Shown piece by piece: positions 54,536 to 64,000 of a stretch of 64,000 nucleotides of DNA. The first letter of the stretch is position 1, and every line of letters begins with the position of its first letter. Position numbers and translations under genes: made by a program. The notes beneath the pieces were generated by a model that was not told the DNA's origin, searched no databases, and was given only the letters and a program-made list of their open reading frames with translations. Source of the DNA: Ryuthela nishihirai (taxonomy: Eukaryota; Arthropoda; Arachnida; Araneae; Heptathelidae); assembly GCA_038380435.1 (NCBI GenBank), contig JAWZYU010000009.1:69159901-69223900 (forward strand). Reading direction: 5' to 3'.

Positions 54536-54880
54536 GCGGGAGTGGCTGAATCGGTAGTACCCCAGACTCGTAATCTGTAGTTCTCAGGTTCGAGTCCCAC
54601 CTGTGCTAGCATTGAGATTTATCTCCACAAAACTCCCTGTCCTGCCCTCGATCAATAGCGGACACCGATGGGCTTGGAAAGGCTGTCTTTCATGAAATGG
54701 GATATTAAGTCATGGCGCAGAGTGCATGAGAACCATATCCCGAGCACTTTAAAGAACACGCGAAGGGAGAATACCATCTGTTTCCTAACAGCTGTTCAGT
54801 AGGTCCCCTCCCCCACCCTCCTCGAGATCCTTGTAACCTGGCTATTCAGTCCATTGTTGCAAAGAGGTAAAACAACTCTA
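54536..54880 (+). mobile_element. SINE1, diverged full length
   Basis: GGGCGGGAGTGGCTGAATCG, B box GGTTCGAGTCC, core ACTTTAAAGAACACGCG, tail GAGGTAAAACAACTC. It uses the CCACCTGTGCTAGC variant after the B box. Confidence 0.9.
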
Positions 54881-54955
54881 GACACTCACAATAAAGAGTT
54901 ATCAATGCAAGAATCAATCAATAATAAATTCAGAGCATGGCTTGTTGAGATATAA

Positions 54956-55045
54956 TTTAAGAAATACTTTTTATGGAAAACTGAGTTTCGCCGATGGGTG
55001 GGATTCGAATCCATGCGGGTTGTTGATTGAGTGTTACTCTTTGAG
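54956..55045 (-). mobile_element. SINE4-like tRNA-derived fragment, copy 2
   Basis: Shares AAGAAATACTTTTT.TGGAAA and the following GG(A/T)TTCGAA-type B-box region with 54288-54402. On the minus strand the B box is GGATTCGAATCCC. The A-box side is diverged. Confidence 0.45.
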
Positions 55046-56610
55046 GTTTAAACGAGTTCACTTCGCGGATTCAAATTGCAACTCGCTGACACAGCGTAAC
55101 GTTGACGTTAGCAAAACAACGTAACGTTGACATGAGTAATTGGAAAAAATTTCAGAGATCACCTTTGAATAATTAATATTCTGGAATCACAGGAATTGTA
55201 AGCAAGGAAAATTTATTCCCATTAGCTGAAAACGATGAATATATTTACAATTTACGGAACTGAATTACACTGTCCTACCAAAACATTAGAGAATTTCCGT
55301 GTTATGCAAATGGGAATCTAACTTCGAAGCTCTATAAATTCTAAAATATTCATTTAATGGGAAAATGTTACTGAAAATAAGTTAAAGATCGTAATCTTAT
55401 CTATTCAAATTTCGATTTTCGACAACATTTGTCTAGTATTTAAGGATTTGTGGAAGGTAGAATATTTCACAACAGTAATGGGTTGTAAGAATTTAATATT
55501 TAATAACATATACATTTTAAAAGTTTGCATAATGATTATTTCAATATTAGATAATTATGAATGATTTTTATAAAACAAGATAATTTATTATTAAATATTC
55601 CAGATTCCATAATTCTTTAAATACTGAACAAATATTGATGATAAATCGAGATTTAAATAAATTTGATTATCTTTAACTTCAGTCACAGTTTTTCATTAAA
55701 TGCCTAAAGTGTGTATATGTTAAATCTGAGTTTGTGTATCGGCTACCTAGATAGCAGCAACATCCTGACAAGGTAGACAAATACCCTTCTGCACACATAA
55801 CACACAAGCGGCTCGAAAAGAACCTACCGCTGATTGGTCTACAAGTACCAGTCTACAATCTTTATCTTCATCACATTTATTGTATATTTTAGATGTTACA
55901 GAGCTTCAGAGTTAGATTCCAGTTGACATAACATGGAAAGATAACGCTATAGCTTTCTTTGAGTATAATATTTTTGCTACCAACTTAAATTTTTTTCACT
56001 AATTCAAATAATACGTTACTTTAAAAAAATATTGCTAAACATACTCAAAGTGTTGCTCATTTTCTTGGGCCCGGAAATTATGTCTTCCCCCCTCCCCCCT
56101 CACCTCTCCTTCAACCAATCCTGTATTTGACTAATGGAATGTGGAAGTTAATAACAATTTGTCAGCATTTTGAACGGCATTATATAAATATATGTATGAA
56201 CCAGGACGGATTAAGCAATTGGCAGACCTGGAGCCTAGTTGTAAATGGGTGCCCTGGAACAAAGTTCTAAATAGGAGCCGTAGAGCTATATTCTAAATGG
56301 AGCCCCTTTATCTTTCTAAATTGAAAAATAATGAAAATTGAACTACTTTATGTAACTTTGTCGATTCACGAAATAAAATAACATTGCTTTAAACAAGAAA
56401 TAGAAGGGGACCTATAGGTCGGGAGAAGTAATTGAAATAAAAAAGTTAACATATAAAGAGTCAATTCTGTGCTGCACATAAACTTTGTACCTATTGTATT
56501 TAAAAGCTATTACTCATAATCATTAATTTTTAGCAAATTTTCTGTTTCATGCATAATTTAAAAAAGGGTATTAATATCAAAATGATCTGCTTAAATCTAT
56601 TGTTCATGCT
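55046..56610. other. Unannotated AT-rich stretch
   Basis: No recognised gene. GAGCC(T/C)...GTTCTAAAT.GGAGCC is loosely repeated at 56230-56305. Confidence 0.5.
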
Positions 56611-56611
56611 T

Positions 56612-57127
56612 GTTTTACCTCTGAGCGGCACTTTTTTGCACACCATGGGTTAAATGGCCAGGTCACGTGGACCCCGAGGCTCAGAGAAGATTGGGGGAAG
56701 GGACCCACTGGTAGTTGTTGGGAGACAGATGGTAGCCTCCCGTCAAGGTCATCCAGCTGTCCTTTAACGTGCTCAGGGTACGACTCTCCCTTGGGGGAGG
56801 GGACCCACTGGCACTTGCTGTTGGGGGAGGGGACCCACTGGCAGTTGTTGGGAGACAGACGCTAGCCTCCCGTCAAGGTCATCCAGCGTGTTCTTTAACG
56901 TGCTCAGGGTATGGCTCTCCCACACACGGGGCCACGGCTTAACGTTCCATCGCTTAACGTTCTATCCAACAGACGGAGGCCTTATACCAAGCCCATCGAT
57001 GTCCCCTACTGACCGTGGGCAAGGCGAGGAATTTTGCGGAGATGAATCTCAACGCTGATCCAGCTGGGACTCGAACCCGGGAACTACAGGTTACGAGGTT
57101 GGCGCGCTACCGACTGAGCTACCCCCC
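56612..57127 (-). mobile_element. SINE1 with an internal tandem duplication (about 515 bp)
   Basis: The tail complement TTTTACCTCTGAGCGGCAC and head complement CTACCGACTGAGCTACCC bound the copy. The block from GGGGGAAGGGACCCACTGG through the core CTTTAACGTGCTCAGGGTA is present twice (about 56692 and 56822), with a further partial at 56788. A smaller duplication, CGCTTAACGTTC(T/C)ATC, is at about 56937-56965. Confidence 0.9.
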
Positions 57128-58350
57128 ATTGCTCATGCATTTCCCTTAATAATAAAGCTCTATTACAATAGTAATGAAAATTATTAAATTAGGTAAAGAA
57201 TTGCTTTGAAATAAAAATTAAATTTTGTTGTTTAATAAAATAATGTTATTGGGTAAACATTTGAAAATTACGGATTTTAATGGATAATAATTTTCAATTG
57301 TAACGCGAGTATTTTCAAACATATTTTTCGTTATAGAGAGTTTAAATCGTTATTCCCCTTGTATCTCCAAAAAAGATTCTAGTTTATTGTATTTGATTCA
57401 CAATCTGTCTGATTCTTTACCATACGACTTCGACTAGATCACTATATACTTACCGTTAGCACATGTTGGCTTACCGCGGAACGATGCTGCCCTCATGTGG
57501 CAAGTTCTGAAGCTTCCTATACGCGCTTGTTAACACGGGGATTCGTGTAAATCAGCAGGCATTCCCATTACGTAGGCACCGACTGAACTAACATTGATGA
57601 AAATCTAGATAGAAATATACGTATATCACTGAACTTTTTTTAGTCATATTTGTTAAACTTCTTACAGAACTTTTAGAGCAAGAAGTTAGCTATGTTGTTG
57701 TAGCTTAATTTTCAGTCTTCTGTATATACAGTATACATATATCAGAAAGTTTATTCTTTCGTTTGAAGAAACATAAAAGAAACTTCGAATATTCAGTACA
57801 ATGAAATATTTCCTATAAACAGGCTCCATTCTCAGATATTTTCATTTTCAAAAAATTCAAAAATATTTACTGTATTTCGTGATGTGTAATTTCCACGCCA
57901 ATAATTTAATGTCATTTTCCATAAAAGAATCTAAAACACAAGAATTTTGAAATTGTCATTTGCTTATCCACAACGAAAATTAAGAAAAAAAAATATAAAC
58001 AGAATATGTTCTACCATATTACAAAACCGTGCCTAAAATCACCCCTCTGAAAACAGAAGAAGTGATAATTTGAAATTTAACAGAAGTGAGGAATTTTATG
58101 CGTTAGCTTATATGCGTAAAATGTTATTTACACAAATACAGGTAATTTTATTGCTGCGTTATGTGTTTCATATTTATTTTTCCTTTTCGGTATTAAAGTG
58201 CAATAAAAATTATTTTTGAAGCATTATTATGTTGTTACATTTAAAGAAACAAATTATTATAGCATGTTCTTTCAAATAGGATTATAGTTTCATTTATTGG
58301 CTTTTAAAAATGTATAAAAGCAAGGAAAACGCATAAATCCACTGCGAAAG
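57128..58350. other. Unannotated AT-rich stretch
   Basis: Nothing recognised. 57430-57600 is somewhat less AT-rich without a gene signature. Confidence 0.5.
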
Positions 58351-58351
58351 A

Positions 58352-58736
58352 GGGGGGTGGGAGTTGGTTCAATCTGTAGCGAGCCAGGCTCGTAATTTGC
58401 AGTTTCCAGGTTCGAGTCCCAGCTGGGTCAGCGTTGTGATTTATCTCCGCATAATTCCCCGCTTGCCCACGGTCAGTAGGGGACACCGATGGGCTTGGAA
58501 AGGTCGCCGTCCGTGGGATAGGACGTTAAGCCGTGGCTCCATGTGCGGGAGAGTCATACCCTGTGCACGTTAAAGAACACTCTGGATGGCCTTGACGGGA
58601 GGCTACCATCTGTCTCCCAACAGCTGTTCCAGTGTGTCCCCTCTCCCAACTCTCTGAGCCTTCGGGGTCCTTGTAACCTGGCCATTTAGCCCATGGTGTG
58701 CAAAAAAGTGCCGCTCAGAGGTAAAACAACCCAACC
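58352..58736 (+). mobile_element. SINE1, full length
   Basis: GTGGGAGTTGGTTCAATCTG head, B box GGTTCGAGTCC, canonical core and tail AACAACCCAACCC. Followed immediately by a second, older 5'-truncated copy. Confidence 0.93.
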
Positions 58737-58746
58737 CGAAGCGCTA

Positions 58747-58982
58747 GTAAAAGCCGCATCCGTCAGATAGGATGTTAAGCCTTGACACTGTATGCAGGAG
58801 AGCTATGCCTTGTGCACGTTAATGCATACGCTAGAAGGGAAGAGAAGTTTCTCCTAACAGTTGTCCAGTGACTTTCCTTCTCACAACCTGCTCTGAGCCT
58901 TTGGGGACCTTTGTGACCTGGCCATTTAGCCTATTATGCTGCAAAAAAAGCTCCCTCACAGAGGTAAAACAGCCAAATCAAT
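58747..58982 (+). mobile_element. SINE1 3' part, older
   Basis: AAAAGCCGCATCCGTCAGAT, GATGTTAAGCCTTGACAC, GCACGTTAATGCATACGC and the tail AGAGGTAAAACAGCC. The younger copy may have inserted into it, removing or displacing its head. Confidence 0.85.
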
Positions 58983-58984
58983 CG

Positions 58985-59475
58985 TTATCACTGGGAGAAA
59001 AAGTTGGGAGGAGAACAAACTGCTACGTTACTTTAATGTATGATAATAAGAAGTGATAAAACGGAATTTTGTAGTCAAAGCTTCTAGTATTCAGAATATG
59101 TTCTTCCACTCTCTTTCTGTGATAGGCTCTTTGCTGTCGGGGAAAGATTTGGTGGCTAACTTTGAATTCGTTTAAGTTATGAATAAGAAAAACCTTCATA
59201 TCTAATGTACTAGCCCTAACTCTTACAGTTTAAGAGAAGCCCTTCTCCTCTTTTTTCCTGAGGAAATCAAAGTTCATGTTTTTTAGTTACGATCATAAGA
59301 AGCGGTTTACTGAACTTGGTGCTCCTACCTCTTACTCTTTCGGAGAGTTTCGTGATCAAACATACAGATTCACAAATTATCTAAAACAAATCATATATAT
59401 AGGGCTAGATAAAATTTGAGAAAATAACAAATGGGACACAAAATCGGAAATGACAAAGCAACAGCATGTTAGTTT
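58985..59475. other. Unannotated stretch
   Basis: Nothing recognised. Confidence 0.5.
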
Positions 59476-59477
59476 CG

Positions 59478-59740
59478 GTGGTTTTTCCTCTGAGCAATCA
59501 TGTTTTAAACAAAACTCTATAAAAGGTAAGTCACAAGGATCCCAAGAGTTCGGAATGGGGGAAAGGGATCTACTGTTGTACATAGAATAAGCCTTCCATC
59601 AGCCACCTATAATGAACATTAACGAGCACAGAGTATGGCTCTCCTGCATACAAGTCCAAAGCTTAATATCCCACCAGAAGGTCGACTACCTTTCCAAGAC
59701 CATCAGTATCCCATTTCTCAGTTAGGAATGAACTTTGGAA
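59478..59740 (-). mobile_element. SINE1, strongly diverged, head missing
   Basis: Tail complement GGTTTTTCCTCTGAGCAATC, core complement ATTAACGAGCACAGAGTATG, then CCTTTCCAAGACCATCAGTA. The tRNA head cannot be recognised. Confidence 0.75.
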
Positions 59741-60570
59741 CATCAAATTATATACCTGAAGTGCTACTAAATGCGCCAACCCCTTTCCTACACTGCCAAG
59801 ATCGTGATGTCGCCCAACTAAGGTAAACATCATTGTAACGTCGAACACCAACTACACTTCACTCCTTTCTACATGATATGCATATTAGTTAAATAGTTCC
59901 CTATTTTCATTATTATTTTCTACAGTTAACAACAGTTATGTTGGAAGAGTTGTTCTTACATCACGCGAGATGAGTCTCCCACAACCACAGCATGAGGCAT
60001 TCTGCCATCCAACAAATGTCCATTCTTCCGCAGACCTTTGGCAACACAAACATTCCATTCGCGTCTCTTAACGCTCAGCTGGCCGGAGATATTACTCGCC
60101 GAGATTTTAAAGCCATGAACGAACGGGGAAATCTAAAATCAATAACACACTACTACTACAAAGACCAGTAAAACTTTCCATTTCTCTGCTTCCTAAGTCT
60201 GTATCGTAGGTGGGATTACAGTCGCTAAACTATCAGCAGCGAAAGGCTTACTGGAGAAGTAGGCTTAAAACTAAAAAATTTATTTTTCCTGCAGATAAAA
60301 GCAATACAGAATTACGATTGAGAGCTATCTTTGATTGGATGTTTCTGACATCTTAAAATAGATGGTTATCTTCACGTAAATGATGTTTATACTTTTTTTA
60401 AACCTGGAATTATTGATGGAATGTATTTATTAATTCTATGATGAGTTTAAGTTAGAGTTATACGTTTTTGGTCTGACGTATTCACTATCGAAACAATAAC
60501 GCTTAGTTCTGAAATCTGCATCAAGTTTGGAGTTTCACTGCTATCTTAGAATTCGATTCTTATGCTGAAG
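59741..60570. other. Unannotated stretch
   Basis: Nothing recognised. Confidence 0.5.
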
Positions 60571-60571
60571 A

Positions 60572-60958
60572 GGAGGCAGAGGTAGCTCAGTCGGTAATGT
60601 GCCAGGCTCGTAATCTTCAGTTTCCAGGTTCGCGTCCTACCTGGGCTAGCGTTAAGATTTATCTCTGCAAAAACCCCACTCTGCCTAGGATCATTAGGTG
60701 ACACCGTTAGGCTTGGTAAGACCGCCTTCCGTCCGTTTGATGAAAAAGTAGCGATCCCGTGTGCGGGAGAGCCATGCTCTCTACACGTTAAACATCACAC
60801 TGGATGGCCTTGAAAGGAAGCTACCATCTGTTTCCTAACTACTGTCCAGTGGGTTCCTCTCCCCAAACTTTTCTGAGTCCTCGGAGTCCTTGTGACTTAG
60901 CCATTTTAACCCATTGTGCACAAAAAAAGTGTTGCTCAGATGTAAAATAACCCAATCC
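60572..60958 (+). mobile_element. SINE1, diverged full length
   Basis: GAGGTAGCTCAGTCGGTAAT head, B box GGTTCGCGTCC, core GCGATCCCGTGTGCGGGAGA and CACGTTAAACATCACAC, tail AAAATAACCCAATCC. It uses the CTACCTGGGCTAGCG variant seen at 54.5 kb. Confidence 0.92.
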
Positions 60959-61105
60959 TGGGTTCTAGTTTCGGATGGCGTGGGTATAACGCATGGAGGT
61001 ACCGGAAAGAAATGCTGTGTTTACCCTCCGATAAAGCACAGAAGTTTCCTTTCTTCCATTGCTGCTGTAGCTCAAAGGAGACACGTCTGAAGAGAAAAAT
61101 ACATA

Positions 61106-61262
61106 GTCTGGCTGGACCTCCGTAGCCCATGGCTGCATGAGGATTTTGTATGTATGTATTGTCCTTTTGCTGAGACCTTGCCGCCCTCTCGAATATTTTC
61201 TGTAGCGAATTATACTCCCGTCAAACCTCTGTGAGCAACTGCTTGAGACGAGGTAATTTATT
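61106..61262 (+). mobile_element. SINE2, old and incomplete
   Basis: CTTTTGCTGAGACCTTGCCG, TCAAACCTCTGTGAGCAACT and GCTTGAGACGAGGTA match the SINE2 body and tail. The head is reduced to CCGTAGCCCATGGCTG. Confidence 0.7.
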
Positions 61263-61378
61263 GATTTTGCTTTGAGAGTTAATTTATTTTATATTTGACT
61301 ACCTGCTCAACGCCCCCCCCCCCCCACACACACCAATAACAACAATAAGCAATTATGTAGGTGGATCATATAATTCAT

Positions 61379-61985
61379 GGATTGCCGTCGTCAATGATTA
61401 GCAGTTCTTCGTGGGATTTAGTACTTGATATGTGGCAATATAGCGACTGTTCGAAGTCACGTAGCAATGCTTGCAAGATGAAACACGTTGCAATATAGTT
61501 GCAAGTAACAGCAGAACAGAAACTAGTCGCTATCGTTTTCTCGCTTGGAAAGATGTTATTTTTTGTCTGTGAGATATTTTTTCAGGCAATGGGCTGATCT
61601 GAAAACTACAGCGGTGCGTGATTCCTCAACGTGTTCGGCGAAGCTTAAGTGGTGTTTAGTCAGTATCAGAAATGATTTAAGCGTTCTTTTTTTCTGCGAC
61701 TGTCTGCGCACCACTTAAACCTCACAGAACACAGTAACGTATCACATACGGCTATTCAGTTTCCAGATCAAACATAACATGAAAAAAATCACACCCACAA
61801 AAACGAACACCTTTCGAATGCGAGAAAGCGAGAGACTGACTATGTACAGTTCTGCTGTTACTTGCGACCACATCGCAACGTATTTGAACTTGCACACATT
61901 GGTAAATGCCTTTAAAGGGTCGCTGTGTTGCCCATACCGTGAATTGTCTCGTACGAAAAGCTGCTAATTGTTGGCTATGGCCGTC
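61379..61985. mobile_element. 600-bp foldback element (two arms of about 300 bp)
   Basis: The left arm (about 61379-61678) reappears as reverse complement in 61690-61985, in order. GATTAGCAG near the outer end, GCAA.A.AGCGAC, CAATG..TGCAAG, CGTTGCAATAT, GCAAGTAACAGCAGAAC (61502; complement at 61848), TTTCTCGC, GATCTG.AAACT and TTAAGTGGTG (complement CACCACTTAA at 61711). The arms are clearly diverged. The centre at about 61680 is a poly-T. No transposase frame is seen. Similar to long-TIR MITEs or foldback elements; superfamily unknown. Confidence 0.85.
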
Positions 61986-62133
61986 AACGAAAAAATGATC
62001 TTCTGTCGTAGATGTCATGATATAACGTACTTAAAACACATTACTTGAAAACATAGAAGCCCATAGCCTGTAACCAATAGTTTCATAAGCAAAAGAACCT
62101 TCTGGAAGTTTAAATTTACATAAGATCAAAAGG

Positions 62134-62521
62134 TTGGGTTGGGTTGTTTTACCTCTGAGCGGCACTTTTTTGCACACCATGGGCTAAATGGCCAGGTCAC
62201 ATGGACCCCAAAGGCTCAGAGAAGGTTGGGGGAGGGGACCCACTGGAACAGCTGTTGGGAGACAGATGGTAGTCTCCCGTCAAGGCCATCCAGCGTGTTC
62301 TTTAACGTGCACAGGGTATTACTCTCCCGCACATGGGACCACGGTTTAACGTCCCATCCGACGGACGGCGGCCTTTCCAAACCCATCGGTGTCCCCTACT
62401 GACCGTGGGCAGGGCGGGGAATTTTGCGGAGATAAATCTCAACGCTGACCCAGCTGGGACTCGAACCTGGGAACTACAGATTACGAGCCTGGCGCGCTAC
62501 CGACTGAGCCACCCCCGCCCC
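62134..62521 (-). mobile_element. SINE1, young full-length copy, 10-bp TSD
   Basis: Very close to the copies at 20.5 and 28.1 kb. The TSD GATCAAAAGG is at 62124-62133 and 62522-62531. Confidence 0.96.
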
Positions 62522-62548
62522 GATCAAAAGGTAATTAACACTTTAAGG

Positions 62549-62926
62549 TTGGGTTCTTTTACCTCTGAGCGGCACTTTTTTGCACACCATGGTCTAAATG
62601 GGCAGGTCACAAGGACCCCGAAGGCTCAGAGAAGGTTGGGGGAGGGGACCCACTGGAACAGCTGTTGGGAGACAGATAGTAGCCTCCCGTCAAGGCCTTC
62701 CAGTGTGTTCTTTAACGTACTCAGGGTATGGCTCTCCCGTACACGGGGCCACAGCTTAAGGTACCATCCAACAGACGGCGGCCTTTCCTAGCGCATCGGT
62801 GTCCCCTACTGACCATGGGCAGGGCGGGGAATTATACGGAGACAAATCTCAACGCTGACCCAGCTGGGACTCGAACCTGGGAACTACAGATTAAAAGCCT
62901 GGCGCACTACCGACTGAGCCATCCCC
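62549..62926 (-). mobile_element. SINE1, full length, 15/16-bp TSD, adjacent to the previous copy
   Basis: Complete copy with slightly more changes than its neighbour. Flanks AATTAACACTTTAAGG (62533-62548) and AATTAACACTTTAGG (62927-62941) differ by one base. Confidence 0.95.
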
Positions 62927-62944
62927 AATTAACACTTTAGGTCA

Positions 62945-63360
62945 GGTAGTTGTATCAATTTGCAGAGATGATGCGTTGTTTGGGTTAATCTCGACCTTTA
63001 AAAAAAATGCTAAATATACTGTCAACTTTTCACTTCTTAACAAGCTCAAAGCTTCTATTATTTTGGATCTCAAAACCAGTGGCTTCTTGGCTAAATCAGA
63101 TTGGATAATACTGGTACACCAGAAAAGCTCAGAGTATTACTTTTGTCAAATTATGGTTTATTTTATTTTCTCATTTATATCATTCACTGAACATCAATAA
63201 CAAGAACTACCCTTATTTTAATTATTCGTAAGAGATAGTAATAATTTAAACTGGCAACCAAATTTTGCCTTACGTCTAATATACTTGAAAATTTAGCAAT
63301 CCTCTCTTTGAGGCATTTCATTGTTCAACACCTACATAAGGTATGAATAATGTTTTTTTT
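62945..63360. other. Unannotated stretch
   Basis: Open frame 62976-63200 has no recognised domain. Confidence 0.45.
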
Positions 63361-63363
63361 ATC

Positions 63364-64000
63364 TGGTTTTCAAAAAAAACCCGAGATAATGTATTCATTT
63401 TGTCGTCTGTCCATTTGTAGACCTCCAACTTTTTTTTTTGTTTTTAGAAACAAATTAATTTTTTTTTTCAGTTGGATAGGTATTGATGAAATATTACGAC
63501 TCCATCTGGCGGTGGAAAAAGTTGAAAATTGCAATATTTTAAACGAATATTGCAAACGATATAGTATTTATGCTAGAAATTTGAAATTTTGGTGGTGGAA
63601 AGTGAGTTATGAAGTTTCCATTGGCAACAGTGAGTTCCCCCTTTAGAGGGCGGGTAGGAAAAATGCACCATTTTGTTTTAAAAGGTTATTGTAAAATTCA
63701 TTTTTCAGTTTGGTTGGTACTAATGAAATATTATAATTCGCAGTTTTCAAATCTTTGCGTAGTTATAATTTGCATCGTTAGAGATCACTAAATGTGAAAA
63801 CTGCAAAACTTTTAAAGAATATTGCAAAGTTATTTGTTTATGGTAGAAATCTGAAATTTCTGATATTTCTTGACACTCTATAACAGAAATTTCAAATTGT
63901 TACCATTTTAAAAAGAATATTGCAAAAGATACAATTAGGCTAGAAATTTAAAATTTTGGTGGGAGAATTAAGTTTTTTGTTTACCTACTCTTTCACTCCT
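63364..64000. repeat. Diverged tandem (satellite-like) repeats, running off the window
   Basis: TTTTTCAGTT(T)GG followed by TA.TGATGAAATATTA occurs at about 63466 and 63704. ATTGCAAA...GCTAGAAATTTGAAATTTTGG or a close variant occurs at about 63548, 63817 and 63919. The spacing is irregular (about 240-270 bp, then 100 bp). The last unit is cut by the window end. Confidence 0.65.

Noticed and set aside
62139..62402. An 87-codon frame starting MGCFTSERHFFAHHG that recurs at several loci (2083, 13248, 16665, 20634, 28097, 62139), and a sister frame with GTRTWELQITSLARYR
   Set aside because: Both are readings of the SINE1 body. They recur because the SINE copies are similar. Older copies have stops, and the frames run against SINE transcription. 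There is no sign of selection for protein.
63350..63646. 98-codon frame near the right end
   Set aside because: It crosses homopolymer T tracts and satellite-like repeats, with no domain.

Overview
This window looks like AT-rich, gene-poor, transposon-dense DNA from a metazoan nuclear genome. It is probably an arthropod, and a spider or other chelicerate is my low-confidence guess. The evidence is the repertoire: tRNA-derived SINEs, Tc1/mariner and hAT DNA transposons with TIRs and target-site duplications (TSDs), and decayed non-LTR retrotransposons carrying RNase H and FP-type ORF1 domains. There are no bacterial-style operons. I found no intact host protein-coding gene. Almost every open frame longer than 60 codons lies in a repeat.

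The dominant component is one tRNA-derived SINE family (called SINE1 here) of about 385 bp, with some 31 full or partial copies on both strands. Its head resembles elongator tRNA-Met, with A box and B box. Its body carries a GACGTTAAG ... GTTAAAGAACAC core, and its tail reads AACAACCCAACCC. Many copies keep 9-16 bp TSDs. Two insertions can be checked against empty sites in paralogous repeats inside this window. A second SINE (SINE2, about 200 bp), a third (SINE3) and a short tRNA-like family (SINE4) are also present, and several are nested in one another.

Layout. 1-5.2 kb: SINE1 copies, a degenerate minisatellite and a DNA-transposon-like repeat. 6.3-8.2 kb: a decayed LINE with RT thumb, RNase H and zinc knuckle, bounded by a 19-bp inverted repeat. 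8.3-8.7 kb: a hAT MITE. 9.1-12.7 kb: a 3.3-kb hAT element inserted in a LINE reverse transcriptase, itself containing a SINE2 fragment and a LINE endonuclease-like fragment. 13-21.7 kb: SINEs, a possible first exon near 15.0-15.3 kb, and a second copy of the 4.5-kb repeat. 22.7-24.6 kb: a Tc1-like element with DD36E spacing and a possible LTR. 25.3-25.9 kb: a MITE with 29-bp perfect TIRs. 27.4-27.7 kb: a candidate enhancer. 28-36.8 kb: MITEs and a dense SINE cluster. 37.9-38.5 kb: a 26-bp minisatellite with higher-order structure. 40.4-43.0 kb: LINE fragments and a DD34E Tc1 pseudogene. 45.9-47.4 kb: a complete but dead Tc1-like element. 49.7-50.1 kb: a second candidate enhancer. 53-59 kb: nested SINEs. 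61.4-62.0 kb: a 600-bp foldback structure. 63.4 kb to the end: satellite-like repeats.

The parts do not form a pathway. The window is a layered record of mobile-element invasions, possibly lying in a large intron or intergenic region. The two non-repetitive, motif-rich islands at 27.4 and 49.8 kb and the splice-donor-bearing island at 15.0-15.3 kb are the best candidates for host function.
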